From Vibrio sp. 10N.286.49.B1 (lineage in GTDB: Bacteria > Pseudomonadota > Gammaproteobacteria > Enterobacterales > Vibrionaceae): a stretch of DNA of 64,000 nt. The notes beneath the pieces are model-generated. The model searched no databases, was not told the DNA's origin, and saw only the letters and a list, made by a program, of their open reading frames with translations. Positions 1 to 9,139 of this stretch are shown piece by piece (position 1 is the stretch's first letter; the number at the start of each line of letters is the position of its first letter). The DNA lies in contig NZ_MCUW01000027.1 in the NCBI RefSeq assembly GCF_002873335.1, forward strand, positions 62,001-126,000, given 5' to 3'. The position numbers and the translations under genes were made by a program.

Positions 1-511
1 CAGAACACTCAATATCAAGAGATAAGACGTTGAGGTTCGGTGCGTTATCTGCGGCTTTACATTTGGCATCTGTGATTTGAACAAATTGATTGGGTTGCCC
101 TGAGTTGATGACTTTACGGCGCCCGGTAAACGCCATGCTACCTTGAATAAATCGTTCCATTAGGAATCGGTCGGCGAGTTTAATATCGCTTTCAAGTACC
201 AGAATATCTTGGGCTTTTAATGCTTCTACGAGCTTACGAGATTCTGCAATAGAATCGCAATAAACAACGTTAAGTGGCTCACTGGCAAAGCTCATAAGTG
301 CAATTGGGTTGTTGGATATCGCTATAGCCAGAGTGGACGCGCGCTCGGAGACAGCCAATGCACTTTCTTGTAGAACAAAAAACAGTGGACGCTGGTCGTG
401 AATTAATAACTGCGTTGGGCCTTGTTCTGTGGCGAGCCAAAGTTCAATTTGAGGTCCGGAACGGGTATCCCTCGCTTGGCGGGTAAGAAGAAAGCCAGTT
501 TGTATATCCAA
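1..511 (-). CDS. polB: DNA polymerase II, N-terminal part (runs off the window)
   Basis: This is the amino-terminal 170 residues of the B-family repair polymerase Pol II; the rest lies outside the window. The start of the protein (GFLLTRQARDTRSGPQIELW) lines up with E. coli PolB (GFILTRHWRDTPQGTEVSFW). The block ADRFLMERFI matches PERYLMERFI, and the fragment ends at the exonuclease I motif SLDIE, which carries the 3'-5' exonuclease acidic residues. The chosen start is TTG at 511-509, preceded by AGGAAA with a 7-base spacer; no in-frame ATG is nearer. It is divergent from uvrY. I looked for a LexA box of the CTGT-N8-ACAG type upstream, as in E. coli, and saw none. Confidence 0.9.
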   Translation of the reverse strand, partial: MDIQTGFLLTRQARDTRSGPQIELWLATEQGPTQLLIHDQRPLFFVLQESALAVSERASTLAIAISNNPIALMSFASEPLNVVYCDSIAESRKLVEALKAQDILVLESDIKLADRFLMERFIQGSMAFTGRRKVINSGQPNQFVQITDAKCKAADNAPNLNVLSLDIECS

Positions 512-985
512 TGAGGTATTTCCTACGCAATCACGATTTAACTGAATATTGTAAAATAATCAGTGGCTGATAAAAGCCATTTTATTTTAGTGTATCAAAG
601 CTCAAGGAAGAGCGAAAATCACAATGAAGACACTAAGTTACAAAAATGATGGGCATTTTTGAATAGTGACTTGTGTCGAGTTTTTGTTAATTAACAGATA
701 ATCATGTGGTTGTGGTTTCATAGTGAAAGCCATTAATTTGTTGTGATAAAACGTGAGCTTACGCCGGTAATGGCTTCCTTTGTATGTTTTGTAACCTAAT
801 GATTTTTAAGTTTTTATGATTGACGATCTGACAACTTCATCGTAATGTGTTTGCTAAAGTTTGCGGTCGTGCACGATATGCGCGAAAGCTTTTTTGTATA
901 ATTTGCGATATGATACGCAGCTTAGCTGCTATCCACTAACCTTGAGTGGTCGCAGAGCCAATTTGATAAGTGTGGAGATACAAGT
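512..985. promoter_or_regulatory. Divergent polB/uvrY intergenic region
   Basis: 474 bases without a convincing gene. A perfect TATAAT hexamer at 897-902 and a TATGAT at 909-914 are candidate -10 elements for uvrY, but neither has a good -35. An AT-rich inverted repeat (7-base arms, 5-base loop) lies at 642-660. A small stem (CCACT/AGTGG) lies near 933-950 in the probable uvrY leader. Promoter assignments are tentative. Confidence 0.3.
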
Positions 986-1630
986 TTGATTAATATTTTC
1001 CTTGTAGATGATCACGAACTGGTTCGCACAGGGATACGACGTATTATTGAAGACGTCCGTGGTATGAATGTAGCAGGGGAAGCTGACAGTGGTGAAGAGT
1101 CTGTAAAGTGGTGTCGAAGTAACCATGTCGACGTTATTTTAATGGATATGAACATGCCTGGAATCGGTGGGTTAGAAGCAACAAAAAAAATTCTACGCCA
1201 CAATCCAGATGTTAAGATCATCGTACTAACTGTACATACAGAAAATCCATTTCCGACGAAAGTTATGCAGGCGGGCGCAGCGGGTTATCTAACCAAAGGC
1301 GCAGCACCTGATGAAATGGTTAATGCTATCCGTTTGGTCAACAGCGGTCAGCGTTATATCTCACCTGAAATTGCACAGCAAATGGCGTTGAGCCAATTCT
1401 CGTCAGCTTCAGAAAACCCGTTTAAAGACTTATCCGAGCGAGAGCTCCAGATCATGATGATGATCACTAAAGGACAAAAAGTAACGGATATTTCTGAACA
1501 GCTCAGCTTAAGCCCAAAGACTGTTAACAGCTATCGATATCGTTTGTTTAGTAAGCTTGATATCACTGGTGATGTTGAACTGACTCACTTAGCGATTCGA
1601 CATGGAATGTTAGATACTGAGACCTTGTAG
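986..1630 (+). CDS. uvrY: Response regulator UvrY/VarA (GacA family)
   Basis: A 214-residue NarL/FixJ-type response regulator, partner of the BarA/VarS kinase. In Vibrio this pathway activates the Csr small RNAs. The receiver domain covers residues 1-120: acidic pair VDDHE near the start, phosphoacceptor Asp in ILMDMNMPG (about residue 54), and the conserved Lys in YLTKGA (about 105). A LuxR-type helix-turn-helix occupies about 145-205 ([27 protein letters not shown]). The start is TTG at 986, giving [13 protein letters not shown] as in E. coli, with GTGGAGA upstream as ribosome site. Its stop overlaps the uvrC start by one base, so the two are translationally coupled, as is usual in gamma-proteobacteria. 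Confidence 0.95.
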   Translation: MINIFLVDDHELVRTGIRRIIEDVRGMNVAGEADSGEESVKWCRSNHVDVILMDMNMPGIGGLEATKKILRHNPDVKIIVLTVHTENPFPTKVMQAGAAGYLTKGAAPDEMVNAIRLVNSGQRYISPEIAQQMALSQFSSASENPFKDLSERELQIMMMITKGQKVTDISEQLSLSPKTVNSYRYRLFSKLDITGDVELTHLAIRHGMLDTETL

Positions 1631-3465
1631 TGTCAGAACCCATTTTTGATTCAACCTCTTTTCTAAAAACAGTCACTAACCAGCCCGGCGTCTACCGTAT
1701 GTACGACGCTGAGTCGGTTGTGATCTATGTGGGTAAGGCAAAAGACCTTAAAAAGCGCCTCGCGAGCTATTTTCGCAAAAAGGTCGATCGCGAAAAAACG
1801 CGAGCCTTGGTGAGCCATATCGCCAAAATTGATGTGACGGTAACGCATACAGAAACAGAAGCCCTCATCCTCGAACACAATTATATCAAGCAGTATTTAC
1901 CCAAATACAATGTATTACTGCGTGATGATAAGTCTTATCCTTACATCCTCATCTCAAATCACAAACATCCCAGATTGTCGCTTCACCGTGGTGCTCGGCG
2001 ACGAAAGGGAGAGTACTTTGGCCCTTATCCAGATTCTGGGGCAGTCAGACAGACGCTACATCTTATCCAAAAGATATTTCCGGTACGTCAGTGTGAGGAT
2101 TCGGTCTATGCGAACCGGAGCAGACCGTGTTTGATGTATCAGATTGGCCGTTGTGCTGCGCCCTGTGTCAGTAGCATTATTTCTGATGAAGAGTATCAAG
2201 AGCTTGTTGAATATGTCCGTTTATTCCTCAAAGGGAAAGACAAGCATGTGCTTCAAATTTTGGTTGATAAAATGGATGAAGCCAGCCGTGCCCTCAAATT
2301 TGAAGATGCGGCTAAATATCGCGATCAAATCCAAGCTATTCGTCGCGTGCAAGAGCAGCAATTTGTATCTGAAGACAGTGACGATGATATGGATGTGCTG
2401 GGTTATGCTCAAGAAAATGGCGTCGCTTGTATTCATATTTTAATGATTCGACAAGGAAAAATTCTAGGCAGTCGCAGCCACTTTCCTAAAATACCGAATA
2501 ACACTGACAAGCGAGAGGTCTTTTATAGCTTCTTGAGTCAGTACTACCTGAATCAAAGTGAATCTCGCACCATCCCAACTCGGATCATCCTAAATGATGG
2601 TTTAGTGGAAGAGGTAAATGAACTGCAACGTGCATTATCAGAAATAGCCGGTAGAAAAGTCACCTTCAATATTGAACCATCAGGATCTCGAGGTCAGTAT
2701 TTAAAACTTTCCAATACCAATGCATTAACCGCTATTACCACCAAAATTAACCATAAAATGACGATCAACCAGCGTTTTAAAGCGCTGCAAAAAGTCTTTA
2801 AACTCGACAGTATTACCCGCATGGAATGTTTTGATATCAGCCATACGATGGGAGAAAACACCATTGCTTCGTGCGTTGTCTTTAATCAAGAAGGGCCGGT
2901 AAAGCAAGAGTATCGCCGTTACAATATTACTGGCATCACCGGAGGTGATGACTATGCTGCTATGGGGCAAGTGCTAGAACGTCGCTATTCAAAGCAAATA
3001 GATGTCGATAAGATACCGGATATTATTTTTATTGATGGTGGCAAAGGACAACTCAATCGAGCCGTGGATATTGTCTCTAAATATTGGGGGGAGTGGCCAA
3101 AGCTACCATTGCTGATTGGTATCGCGAAAGGCGTCACCCGTAAGCCAGGTTTAGAAACCCTAATTACACCGCAAGGTAACGAATTTAATCTACCAAGTGA
3201 TGCGCCAGCGCTGCATTTGATTCAACACATTCGTGATGAAAGCCATAATCATGCCATTGCAGGTCATCGCGCTAAACGCGGAAAAGCGAGAAGAACCAGC
3301 CCACTTGAAGGAATTGAAGGGGTTGGACCTAAACGTCGGCAAGCCCTGCTTAAGTATATGGGGGGATTACAAGAATTGAAGCGAGCAACTGTTGAAGAAA
3401 TCGCCAAAGTACCGGGAATTAGCATTTCTTTGGCAGAAAACATTCATCAAGCATTGAAACACTAG
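1630..3465 (+). CDS. uvrC: Excinuclease ABC subunit C
   Basis: This is the nuclease subunit of UvrABC nucleotide excision repair, making the 3' and 5' incisions around a lesion. The 611 residues match the usual length (610 in E. coli). In order: GIY-YIG endonuclease domain (about 15-95, with GVYRMYD and [13 protein letters not shown]), UVR domain binding UvrB (about 205-240, [12 protein letters not shown]), RNase H-like endonuclease (about 380-540, with [16 protein letters not shown] and DESHNHAI), and tandem helix-hairpin-helix at the C-terminus ([23 protein letters not shown]). The start is GTG at 1630, inside the uvrY stop codon. It forms an operon with uvrY and probably pgsA, which begins 48 bases downstream. 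Confidence 0.97.
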   Translation: MSEPIFDSTSFLKTVTNQPGVYRMYDAESVVIYVGKAKDLKKRLASYFRKKVDREKTRALVSHIAKIDVTVTHTETEALILEHNYIKQYLPKYNVLLRDDKSYPYILISNHKHPRLSLHRGARRRKGEYFGPYPDSGAVRQTLHLIQKIFPVRQCEDSVYANRSRPCLMYQIGRCAAPCVSSIISDEEYQELVEYVRLFLKGKDKHVLQILVDKMDEASRALKFEDAAKYRDQIQAIRRVQEQQFVSEDSDDDMDVLGYAQENGVACIHILMIRQGKILGSRSHFPKIPNNTDKREVFYSFLSQYYLNQSESRTIPTRIILNDGLVEEVNELQRALSEIAGRKVTFNIEPSGSRGQYLKLSNTNALTAITTKINHKMTINQRFKALQKVFKLDSITRMECFDISHTMGENTIASCVVFNQEGPVKQEYRRYNITGITGGDDYAAMGQVLERRYSKQIDVDKIPDIIFIDGGKGQLNRAVDIVSKYWGEWPKLPLLIGIAKGVTRKPGLETLITPQGNEFNLPSDAPALHLIQHIRDESHNHAIAGHRAKRGKARRTSPLEGIEGVGPKRRQALLKYMGGLQELKRATVEEIAKVPGISISLAENIHQALKH

Positions 3466-3513
3466 TAAAAATCCCGCAACATAAAGATGCAGTAGAAAAG
3501 AGCTGATAATTAT

Positions 3514-4068
3514 ATGCGTTTAAATATACCTAACATTTTGTCTTTGTTGAGATTGTTTCTCATCCCTGTATTCGTCGTGGCGTTTTACTTGCCCTATAGC
3601 TGGGCGCCTTTTGCCGCCGCTATGATATTTTGGGTCGCTGGTTTTACTGACTGGTTGGATGGGATGCTGGCGAGGAAACTAAACCAAACGTCTCGTTTTG
3701 GTGCCTTTATCGACCCCGTTGCGGATAAAGTTCTCGTGGCGACGGCCCTGATATTGATCACTGAGCATTATCATAGCATTTGGATTACCATTCCCGCGGT
3801 GACCATGATTGCACGAGAAATCATCATCTCAGCATTAAGAGAGTGGATGGCTGAAATAGGCAAGCGTGCAAGTGTTGCGGTGTCTTGGGTCGGCAAGGTA
3901 AAAACAGTGATGCAGATGTTTGCGTTGTGGGTGTTGGTTTGGCGTTATGATGACTGGATGATTTGGGTTGGCTATGTTGCGTTGTACATTGCAACGATTC
4001 TTACTTACTGGTCAATGATGCAATACTTGTCTGCTGCAAAAGATGATTTGTTGAATTCAGAAGATTAG
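3514..4068 (+). CDS. pgsA: CDP-diacylglycerol-glycerol-3-phosphate 3-phosphatidyltransferase
   Basis: This integral membrane enzyme makes phosphatidylglycerol phosphate, the committed step toward phosphatidylglycerol and cardiolipin. The 184 residues contain the complete CDP-alcohol phosphotransferase signature at about 45-72 ([13 protein letters not shown]...[11 protein letters not shown]), that is DG-x2-AR-x8-G-x3-D-x3-D. Four to five hydrophobic segments follow the family pattern. The N-terminus [14 protein letters not shown] matches the E. coli protein closely. It is the last gene of the uvrY-uvrC-pgsA operon and is followed at once by a strong terminator. A cardiolipin synthase later in the window uses its product after dephosphorylation. 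Confidence 0.96.
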   Translation: MRLNIPNILSLLRLFLIPVFVVAFYLPYSWAPFAAAMIFWVAGFTDWLDGMLARKLNQTSRFGAFIDPVADKVLVATALILITEHYHSIWITIPAVTMIAREIIISALREWMAEIGKRASVAVSWVGKVKTVMQMFALWVLVWRYDDWMIWVGYVALYIATILTYWSMMQYLSAAKDDLLNSED

Positions 4069-4098
4069 AAAAAGGCGAGCCAAGTGCTCGCCTTTTTC
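4069..4098 (+). terminator. Rho-independent terminator after pgsA
   Basis: A perfect inverted repeat with arms AAAAGGCGAGC and GCTCGCCTTTT, loop CAAGT, ending in a T run. It starts directly after the pgsA stop and closes the uvrY-uvrC-pgsA operon. Confidence 0.9.
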
Positions 4099-4298
4099 AT
4101 GCCTGAAATATACGTAGAAGCGATGAGCATCAACTAATTAGAATTTTAAGTAAGCGATACCTTGTAGGCTCTTACTTTGTCTCAATTGAAATCAAAGTTA
4201 AATAGTAAATAATCTGCATGTTTATGCTACTAAATTGAGCAAATCGACCTTTTTTGAATGTTTATTAGGCAAACGATTCAAAATATAAAAAAATACTA

Positions 4299-4326
4299 TT
4301 GACTCATTTGTTCGATTACGTAAAAT
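4299..4326 (+). promoter_or_regulatory. Promoter of the tRNA cluster
   Basis: TTGACT at 4299-4304 and TAAAAT at 4321-4326, spaced by 16 bases, followed by the GC-containing discriminator GCATCCCG typical of stringently controlled stable-RNA promoters. AT-rich sequence upstream could act as an UP element. The first tRNA starts about 57 bases downstream of the -10. Confidence 0.7.
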
Positions 4327-4382
4327 GCATCCCGTACTCAAGAGGAACTGCTCAAAGCAACCTTAAGAGTAGAAGTTAAAAA

Positions 4383-4456
4383 GGCGCCTTGGCAGAGTGG
4401 CTATGCAGCGGATTGCAAATCCGTGGACCTCGGTTCGACTCCGGGAGGCGCCTCCA
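4383..4456 (+). tRNA. tRNA-Cys (GCA)
   Basis: A 74-nucleotide tRNA with encoded CCA. The acceptor stem GGCGCCT pairs with AGGCGCC, the anticodon GCA lies at 4415-4417 in loop TTGCAAA, and the T arm has GGTTCGACTCC. It is first in the four-tRNA transcript. Confidence 0.96.
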
Positions 4457-4493
4457 TTCTCTTTCTCAGATTATGAGTCAGAAGAATGAAAAT

Positions 4494-4569
4494 GCGATAC
4501 TAGCTCAGTTGGTAGAGCGCAACCTTGCCAAGGTTGAGGTCATCGGTTCGAACCCGATGTATCGCTCCA
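4494..4569 (+). tRNA. tRNA-Gly (GCC), first copy
   Basis: A 76-nucleotide tRNA with encoded CCA. The acceptor stem is GCGATAC/GTATCGC, the anticodon GCC lies at 4527-4529, and the T arm is GGTTCGAACCC. It is identical to the copy at 4787-4862. Confidence 0.96.
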
Positions 4570-4666
4570 AATTAAAATCTTATGGCGAAAGCGATAAGAC
4601 ACAGATGGTGTTTAACCACTCTTAATTAAAAGAGTACATTGGTTGGCGCATCGCAAGAAATTGCGT

Positions 4667-4753
4667 GCCCTGGTGGTGGAATTGGTAGACACAAGGGATT
4701 TAAAATCCCTCGACGTTCGCGTTGTGCCGGTTCAAGTCCGGCCCGGGGCACCA
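4667..4753 (+). tRNA. tRNA-Leu (TAA)
   Basis: An 87-nucleotide class II tRNA with a long variable arm and encoded CCA. The acceptor stem is GCCCTGG/CCGGGGC with one G-U pair. The anticodon TAA lies at 4701-4703 in loop TTTAAAA, inside the stem AGGGA/TCCCT as in E. coli leucine tRNA (UAA). Confidence 0.96.
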
Positions 4754-4786
4754 TCTATTAAAGTCTGTATAGTGATATACAGCAAT

Positions 4787-4862
4787 GCGATACTAGCTCA
4801 GTTGGTAGAGCGCAACCTTGCCAAGGTTGAGGTCATCGGTTCGAACCCGATGTATCGCTCCA
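4787..4862 (+). tRNA. tRNA-Gly (GCC), second copy
   Basis: A base-for-base copy of the first glycine tRNA, anticodon GCC at 4820-4822. The identity extends a few bases on each side, so the two copies form about 80 bases of direct repeat around the leucine tRNA. Confidence 0.96.
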
Positions 4863-4866
4863 ATTT

Positions 4867-4898
4867 AAAAAGCCCTAGCAGAAATGCTAGGGCTTTTT
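4867..4898 (+). terminator. Terminator of the tRNA cluster
   Basis: Perfect stem AAAGCCCTAGCA/TGCTAGGGCTTT with tetraloop GAAA, then a T run, four bases after the last tRNA. Confidence 0.92.
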
Positions 4899-5006
4899 GG
4901 TTTTTAATTATCATCTGAATCTACGTCTAAATCTTTCTTTATCTTCTCGATTCTTTTTGCAATTATGTCCCGCACCAATCCGCTTTTTATTCGCCAGGGA
5001 GTATCC

Positions 5007-5723
5007 ATGTTTACAGGTATCATTCAATCTGTCGCCACTATCGAAAAAATTACAGACCTCAACGGTATCCGCACGTTTGAGATTGGCTTTGCGCCCGGCT
5101 TTTGCATTGATCTGGAAATTGGAGCTAGTGTTGCGGTAGATGGAGTCTGTTTAACGGTGACGCAGTTAATTAATGAGAACAGAGCAAGTTTCGATGTGAT
5201 GCTACAAAGCTTGGCAATCACGACCTTGAGTGATTTCACGCAAGGGCAGCGTATTAATGTTGAGCGTGCAGCAAAAGATGGGGCAGAAATTGGCGGTCAT
5301 CCTTTATCTGGTCACGTTGATTTTAAAACGGAGCTTGTAGACATACTTAAGCAAGAAGACAACTATCGCATTCGCTTTGGCTTGCCCGAGCAATGGAAGC
5401 CTTATGTGTTTCCTAAAGGTTATATTGCCATTAATGGCGCTAGTTTGACGGTGTCTGAGGTGGATAAGAAAGACAACTGGTTTGACGTTTGGTTGATCCC
5501 TGAAACATTGCGAATGACGACGTTTGGACATAAAGGAGCCAATGACTGCGTTAACATCGAGATTGAGCGTGGCACTCAGGTGATTGTCGACACCGTTCGG
5601 GATACCATTAAAGAAACGCTTGGGCCACTATTGCCGATGTTTGAACAATTTCTTGAACAACAAGGCGTCGACGTTGACGTAATTGGCCAACATACTACGC
5701 AAAGCCTTTCTAACAAAAAATAA
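5007..5723 (+). CDS. ribE: Riboflavin synthase alpha-chain family protein
   Basis: It belongs to the riboflavin synthase alpha family, which dismutates two 6,7-dimethyl-8-ribityllumazine molecules into riboflavin. Two lumazine-binding repeats are visible: residues 1-97 (MFTGIIQSVA, VDGVCLTV, GGHPLSGHVD) and about 98-200 (INGASLTVSEV, LIPETLRMTTFG). The C-terminus (about 205-238) runs past the usual 213-220 residues. I chose ATG 5007 over ATG 4965 because MFTGIIQ is the invariant family start and CAGGGA precedes it by six bases. It stands alone rather than in a rib operon and has no FMN riboswitch in front. Lumazine-binding paralogues look similar, so catalytic activity is inferred. Confidence 0.85.
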   Translation: MFTGIIQSVATIEKITDLNGIRTFEIGFAPGFCIDLEIGASVAVDGVCLTVTQLINENRASFDVMLQSLAITTLSDFTQGQRINVERAAKDGAEIGGHPLSGHVDFKTELVDILKQEDNYRIRFGLPEQWKPYVFPKGYIAINGASLTVSEVDKKDNWFDVWLIPETLRMTTFGHKGANDCVNIEIERGTQVIVDTVRDTIKETLGPLLPMFEQFLEQQGVDVDVIGQHTTQSLSNKK

Positions 5724-5742
5724 ACCAATGCATCGTGTTACC

Positions 5743-5776
5743 AATAACGCCGTAACAAGCAGGTTACGGCGTTATT
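5743..5776 (+). terminator. Terminator-like hairpin after ribE
   Basis: A 14-base perfect inverted repeat (AATAACGCCGTAAC/GTTACGGCGTTATT) with a 6-base loop. The right arm ends in TTATTCT rather than a full T tract. Confidence 0.7.
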
Positions 5777-5808
5777 CTATCGGTTTCATTTCCTGGACTG
5801 CTAACTAT

Positions 5809-5982
5809 TCAATACATCAATAAACGGTTGCGAGCAGAATCAGTTTTATGGTATTTTTCTGCGCAATCTCGGAGCGATTCTGGGGGATACGCGTCGTGCC
5901 GTTCAAATAACGGGATTACGTAGGGTAGGTATTGATTATCCATATAATCAATAGACGGGATACTGTTGTCGCCAAGCGGCAT
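5809..5982 (-). CDS. Possible small protein or gene remnant (57 aa)
   Basis: A 57-codon open frame with protein-like composition: MPLGDNSIPSIDYMDNQYLP, then a segment ending in a basic, charged helix-like tail. It reads from ATG 5982 to TGA 5809, back to back with the norspermidine genes. No Shine-Dalgarno is evident. In-frame stops occur about 30 bases upstream of the ATG, so it may be the tail of a decayed gene rather than a functional small gene. I do not recognise the family. Confidence 0.35.
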   Translation of the reverse strand: MPLGDNSIPSIDYMDNQYLPYVIPLFERHDAYPPESLRDCAEKYHKTDSARNRLLMY

Positions 5983-6235
5983 GTTTAAGGGAAACCCAAC
6001 ATTGAAACTTATTAACTCTCACTCCTTCTCTCATACTGTATTCGTACAGTGTTTGTTTCCTATTTGTGTCGTACGCGCAAACAGCAATATTACAGAGCCT
6101 TGATCTTATAGAGTAAAAATCAGTCTAAACCGAATTATCCGTTTAGTGCTTTGTCACATCTGAAGGTTCAGATGGGGCGTATTTTGCTATCTATTTTGTT
6201 GGGAATAGAACCCACGCAATATCAAGGTTACACAA
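5983..6235 (+). promoter_or_regulatory. Upstream region of the norspermidine genes
   Basis: Probable promoter and leader of the 6236 gene. A perfect 7-base stem with 4-base loop (CATCTGA-AGGT-TCAGATG) lies near 6157-6174, and an imperfect stem (CTAAAC/GTTTAG) just before it. AAGG about 8 bases before ATG 6236 serves as ribosome site. No consensus promoter or known operator was recognised. Confidence 0.3.
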
Positions 6236-9139
6236 ATGAGTACAGCATTCGAAATTGAATCTACAGAATTCGCCGCGTCAATATTAGCGCACGTGCCCCA
6301 TCTTGACGGCCTTTATGATCTCTCCCCTGATCAGGTATTACTTGATCAGGCCGAGCATGAGTCTGACGTTCGTTCATATCCGAGACGTCTTCCCATTGCC
6401 ATTAAACGTGCACATGGTGCGCTCGTTGAAGATACTCGAGGACAAATCTTTCTCGACTGCCTAGCGGGTGCGGGCACCTTAGCAATGGGATATAACCATC
6501 CAGAGATCAACCAGGCGCTCAAGGCGCAGCTTGATTCTGGCCTTCCATACCAGACGCTCGACATCACCACCGTCGCGAAAGACACGTTTATTAAGCGGGT
6601 GAAATCCTTCCTGCCTTCTGATTTTGCTCACAATTCAGTGATTCAGTTTTGCGGCCCCTCTGGCGCAGACGCCGTTGAGGCGGCGATAAAACTGGCCAAG
6701 CAAACTACAGGCCGAAACACCATGTTTGCCTTTAGAGGGGCTTATCATGGTATGACCAACGGTACGATGGGAATGATGGGGAACTTGGGGACAAAGGCCC
6801 GCCGCACTGGCTTAATGTCGGATGTACATTTTATGCCATTCCCATACAACTTACGCTGTCCGTTTGGTTTGGGAGGGGATGCTGGAGCGAAGCAGAGCAT
6901 TCGCTATATTGAGCGACTTCTTAACGATGACGAAGCCGGTATCATGAAGCCTGCTGCGATCATTGTTGAACCTGTGCAAGGTGAGGGTGGTGTGATTCCA
7001 GCGCCTGCGTTTTGGCTTAAAGCGCTACGACGCATTTGTGATGAACACGATATTTTATTGATTCTCGATGAGATCCAATGCGGTGTGGGCAAAACAGGCT
7101 ATCGGTTCGCGTTTGAAGAATCCGGTATTTCGCCTGATATATTATGTCTCTCTAAGGCGATTGGTGGTGGTCTGCCTATGTCTCTTTTGGTCTTTAATAA
7201 AAAGATTGATACGTGGCAAGCGGGTGAACACACCGGGACATTTCGAGGTAATCAACTCGCGATGGTATCGGGCGCGAAGGCACTTGAGATCATTGAGCGA
7301 GACAACTTGGTTGAACATGCCAATGTCGCCGGCGAATACTTACGTATGGGCCTAGAGCGCATTCAAAGTCGCGTCAACTGTATTGCAGAGGTTCGCGGTA
7401 AAGGCCTGATGCTTGGCTTGGAGATTGTTCGACCAACGGGTGAGCGAAATAAATTTGATGAGCCGTGTGCGGATGGTGAATTGACTCTAGCTATTCAACG
7501 TGCGGCGCTAGAGCGAGGCTTGATGGTAGAGAAGGGTGGCCGTGATGGATCCGTCATTCGATTGCTCCCTCCTTTAATTATCAGTTACGAACAGATAGAT
7601 TTTGCTTTGCGGGTGATTGAAGAAGCGATCATTGTTGCTGGCGGCGGACAAAAGAGTGAGCAAGAAGCCAAGCGCCAAACTTGGAAGAAACACTTTGTTC
7701 ATACCGGGTCAAATGGCAGCACTGAGTTTTCTCAAGTGATGAATCATACTACTCAGGCAATGAAAGAAGTCTTTGAGCAAACTCACGCCCCGTATTCAGC
7801 GCTTGACCCTCAGCAATTGGAAGCGGCGATCAACGCCGTCAATTTGGATGGCTATAATCACAACCTTCAAGCCGTTGTCGATGATACGGCCGATCTTGTT
7901 GCTCGCCATTCTATTTTTACTCAGCACCCTGATTGTATCGCTCACCTTCACACCCCGCCCTTGATGCCGGCGATTGCGGCTGAATCTATGATTGCGGCGT
8001 TGAATCAATCTATGGACTCTTGGGATCAAGCGTCGTCGGCAACCTATGTCGAGCAGAAAGTATTGAACTGGCTCTGTGAACGATACTCGCTGGGCGAGCA
8101 AGCCGACGGTATCTTCACAAGTGGCGGGACGCAAAGTAACCTTATGGGCTTGCTGCTCGCGCGCGACCGTATTACTGATGTGATCAATGATCACTCGATA
8201 CAAAAACAAGGCTTACCGCACTATGCGGATAAGCTGCGTATCGTCTGTTCAGACAAATCCCATTTTACGGTGCAAAAGTCGGCGTCTTTGCTTGGCTTGG
8301 GTGAAAAGGCGGTGCACTGCGTTGCGACCAACGAAGATGGTACGATTCAAGTTGATGCGTTGAAAGCGGATATCGAGCAGCTGATCACTCAAGGACTAAT
8401 CCCCTTTGCGTTAGTTGGAACGGCAGGCACCACGGATCACGGGGCGATTGATGACCTTGAAGCGTTGTCGCAGATCTCGACCGCTCACGATATGTGGTTT
8501 CATGTTGATGGTGCTTACGGCGGCGCACTGATTTTAAGTGGACACAAAGCCAAATTGTTAGGCATTGAAAAAGCAGATTCGGTCAGCGTTGATTTTCATA
8601 AACTATTTTATCAAACCATCAGTTGTGGTTCGCTTTTGATCAAAGATCGAAGCAACTTTAAGTATCTTTTGCACCATGCTGATTACCTTAACCGAGAGCA
8701 TGATGAGTTACCTAACCTTGTCGATAAATCGATCGCGACAACTAAGCGCTTTGATGCATTGAAGGTCTTTATGACCATGCAAAGCGTTGGTCCCGCAGCG
8801 TTAGGTGAGATGGTTGATCATCTCATTGAGCAGGCTCAAGACGTTGCTCAACTTGTTAAACAGCATGGGAACTTTGAACTGCTTGCGACGCCATCGTTGT
8901 CGACGGTTTTGTTCCGAGCGGCACATCATGAGGTCGAAGATCTTGACCAACTGAATAAAATCATCAGATTAGAAGCGCTCACTCGAGGTGTTGCGGTTCT
9001 AGGGGAAACCGTTGTAAAGGGGCAATCAGCCCTTAAGTTCACAATACTTAACCCGTGTTTAACCCTTTCTCATTTTGAAACGTTACTCAATAATATTAAT
9101 CAATTAGCCCTTGAGCTAGTGACAAAAGGAAACAAATAA
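6236..9139 (+). CDS. Fused L-2,4-diaminobutyrate aminotransferase / diaminobutyrate decarboxylase
   Basis: A two-enzyme fusion of 967 residues that supplies 1,3-diaminopropane for norspermidine. Residues about 30-470 are a class III aminotransferase converting aspartate semialdehyde to 2,4-diaminobutyrate: FCGPSGADAVEAA, LDEIQCGVGKTG and the PLP lysine in LSKAIGGGLP (about 306). Residues about 500-967 are a group II PLP decarboxylase giving 1,3-diaminopropane: TSGGTQSNLMGLL, HVDGAYGGAL and the PLP lysine in VDFHKLFYQ (about 788). The linker at about 470-500 is charged. I recall the same fusion in the V. cholerae norspermidine cluster. Its stop overlaps the next start by one base. Confidence 0.93.
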   Translation: MSTAFEIESTEFAASILAHVPHLDGLYDLSPDQVLLDQAEHESDVRSYPRRLPIAIKRAHGALVEDTRGQIFLDCLAGAGTLAMGYNHPEINQALKAQLDSGLPYQTLDITTVAKDTFIKRVKSFLPSDFAHNSVIQFCGPSGADAVEAAIKLAKQTTGRNTMFAFRGAYHGMTNGTMGMMGNLGTKARRTGLMSDVHFMPFPYNLRCPFGLGGDAGAKQSIRYIERLLNDDEAGIMKPAAIIVEPVQGEGGVIPAPAFWLKALRRICDEHDILLILDEIQCGVGKTGYRFAFEESGISPDILCLSKAIGGGLPMSLLVFNKKIDTWQAGEHTGTFRGNQLAMVSGAKALEIIERDNLVEHANVAGEYLRMGLERIQSRVNCIAEVRGKGLMLGLEIVRPTGERNKFDEPCADGELTLAIQRAALERGLMVEKGGRDGSVIRLLPPLIISYEQIDFALRVIEEAIIVAGGGQKSEQEAKRQTWKKHFVHTGSNGSTEFSQVMNHTTQAMKEVFEQTHAPYSALDPQQLEAAINAVNLDGYNHNLQAVVDDTADLVARHSIFTQHPDCIAHLHTPPLMPAIAAESMIAALNQSMDSWDQASSATYVEQKVLNWLCERYSLGEQADGIFTSGGTQSNLMGLLLARDRITDVINDHSIQKQGLPHYADKLRIVCSDKSHFTVQKSASLLGLGEKAVHCVATNEDGTIQVDALKADIEQLITQGLIPFALVGTAGTTDHGAIDDLEALSQISTAHDMWFHVDGAYGGALILSGHKAKLLGIEKADSVSVDFHKLFYQTISCGSLLIKDRSNFKYLLHHADYLNREHDELPNLVDKSIATTKRFDALKVFMTMQSVGPAALGEMVDHLIEQAQDVAQLVKQHGNFELLATPSLSTVLFRAAHHEVEDLDQLNKIIRLEALTRGVAVLGETVVKGQSALKFTILNPCLTLSHFETLLNNINQLALELVTKGNK

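Noticed and set aside
512..985. LexA (SOS) box for polB
   Set aside because: No CTGT-N8-ACAG within reach; an ACTGA/TCAGT pair near 541-563 has the wrong spacing.
4389..4918. Two open frames running across the tRNA genes
   Set aside because: They translate tRNA sequences, including the duplicated glycine tRNA, and are not proteins.
4899..5006. FMN riboswitch before ribE
   Set aside because: Only about 100 bases separate the tRNA terminator from ribE and no RFN element pattern is visible.
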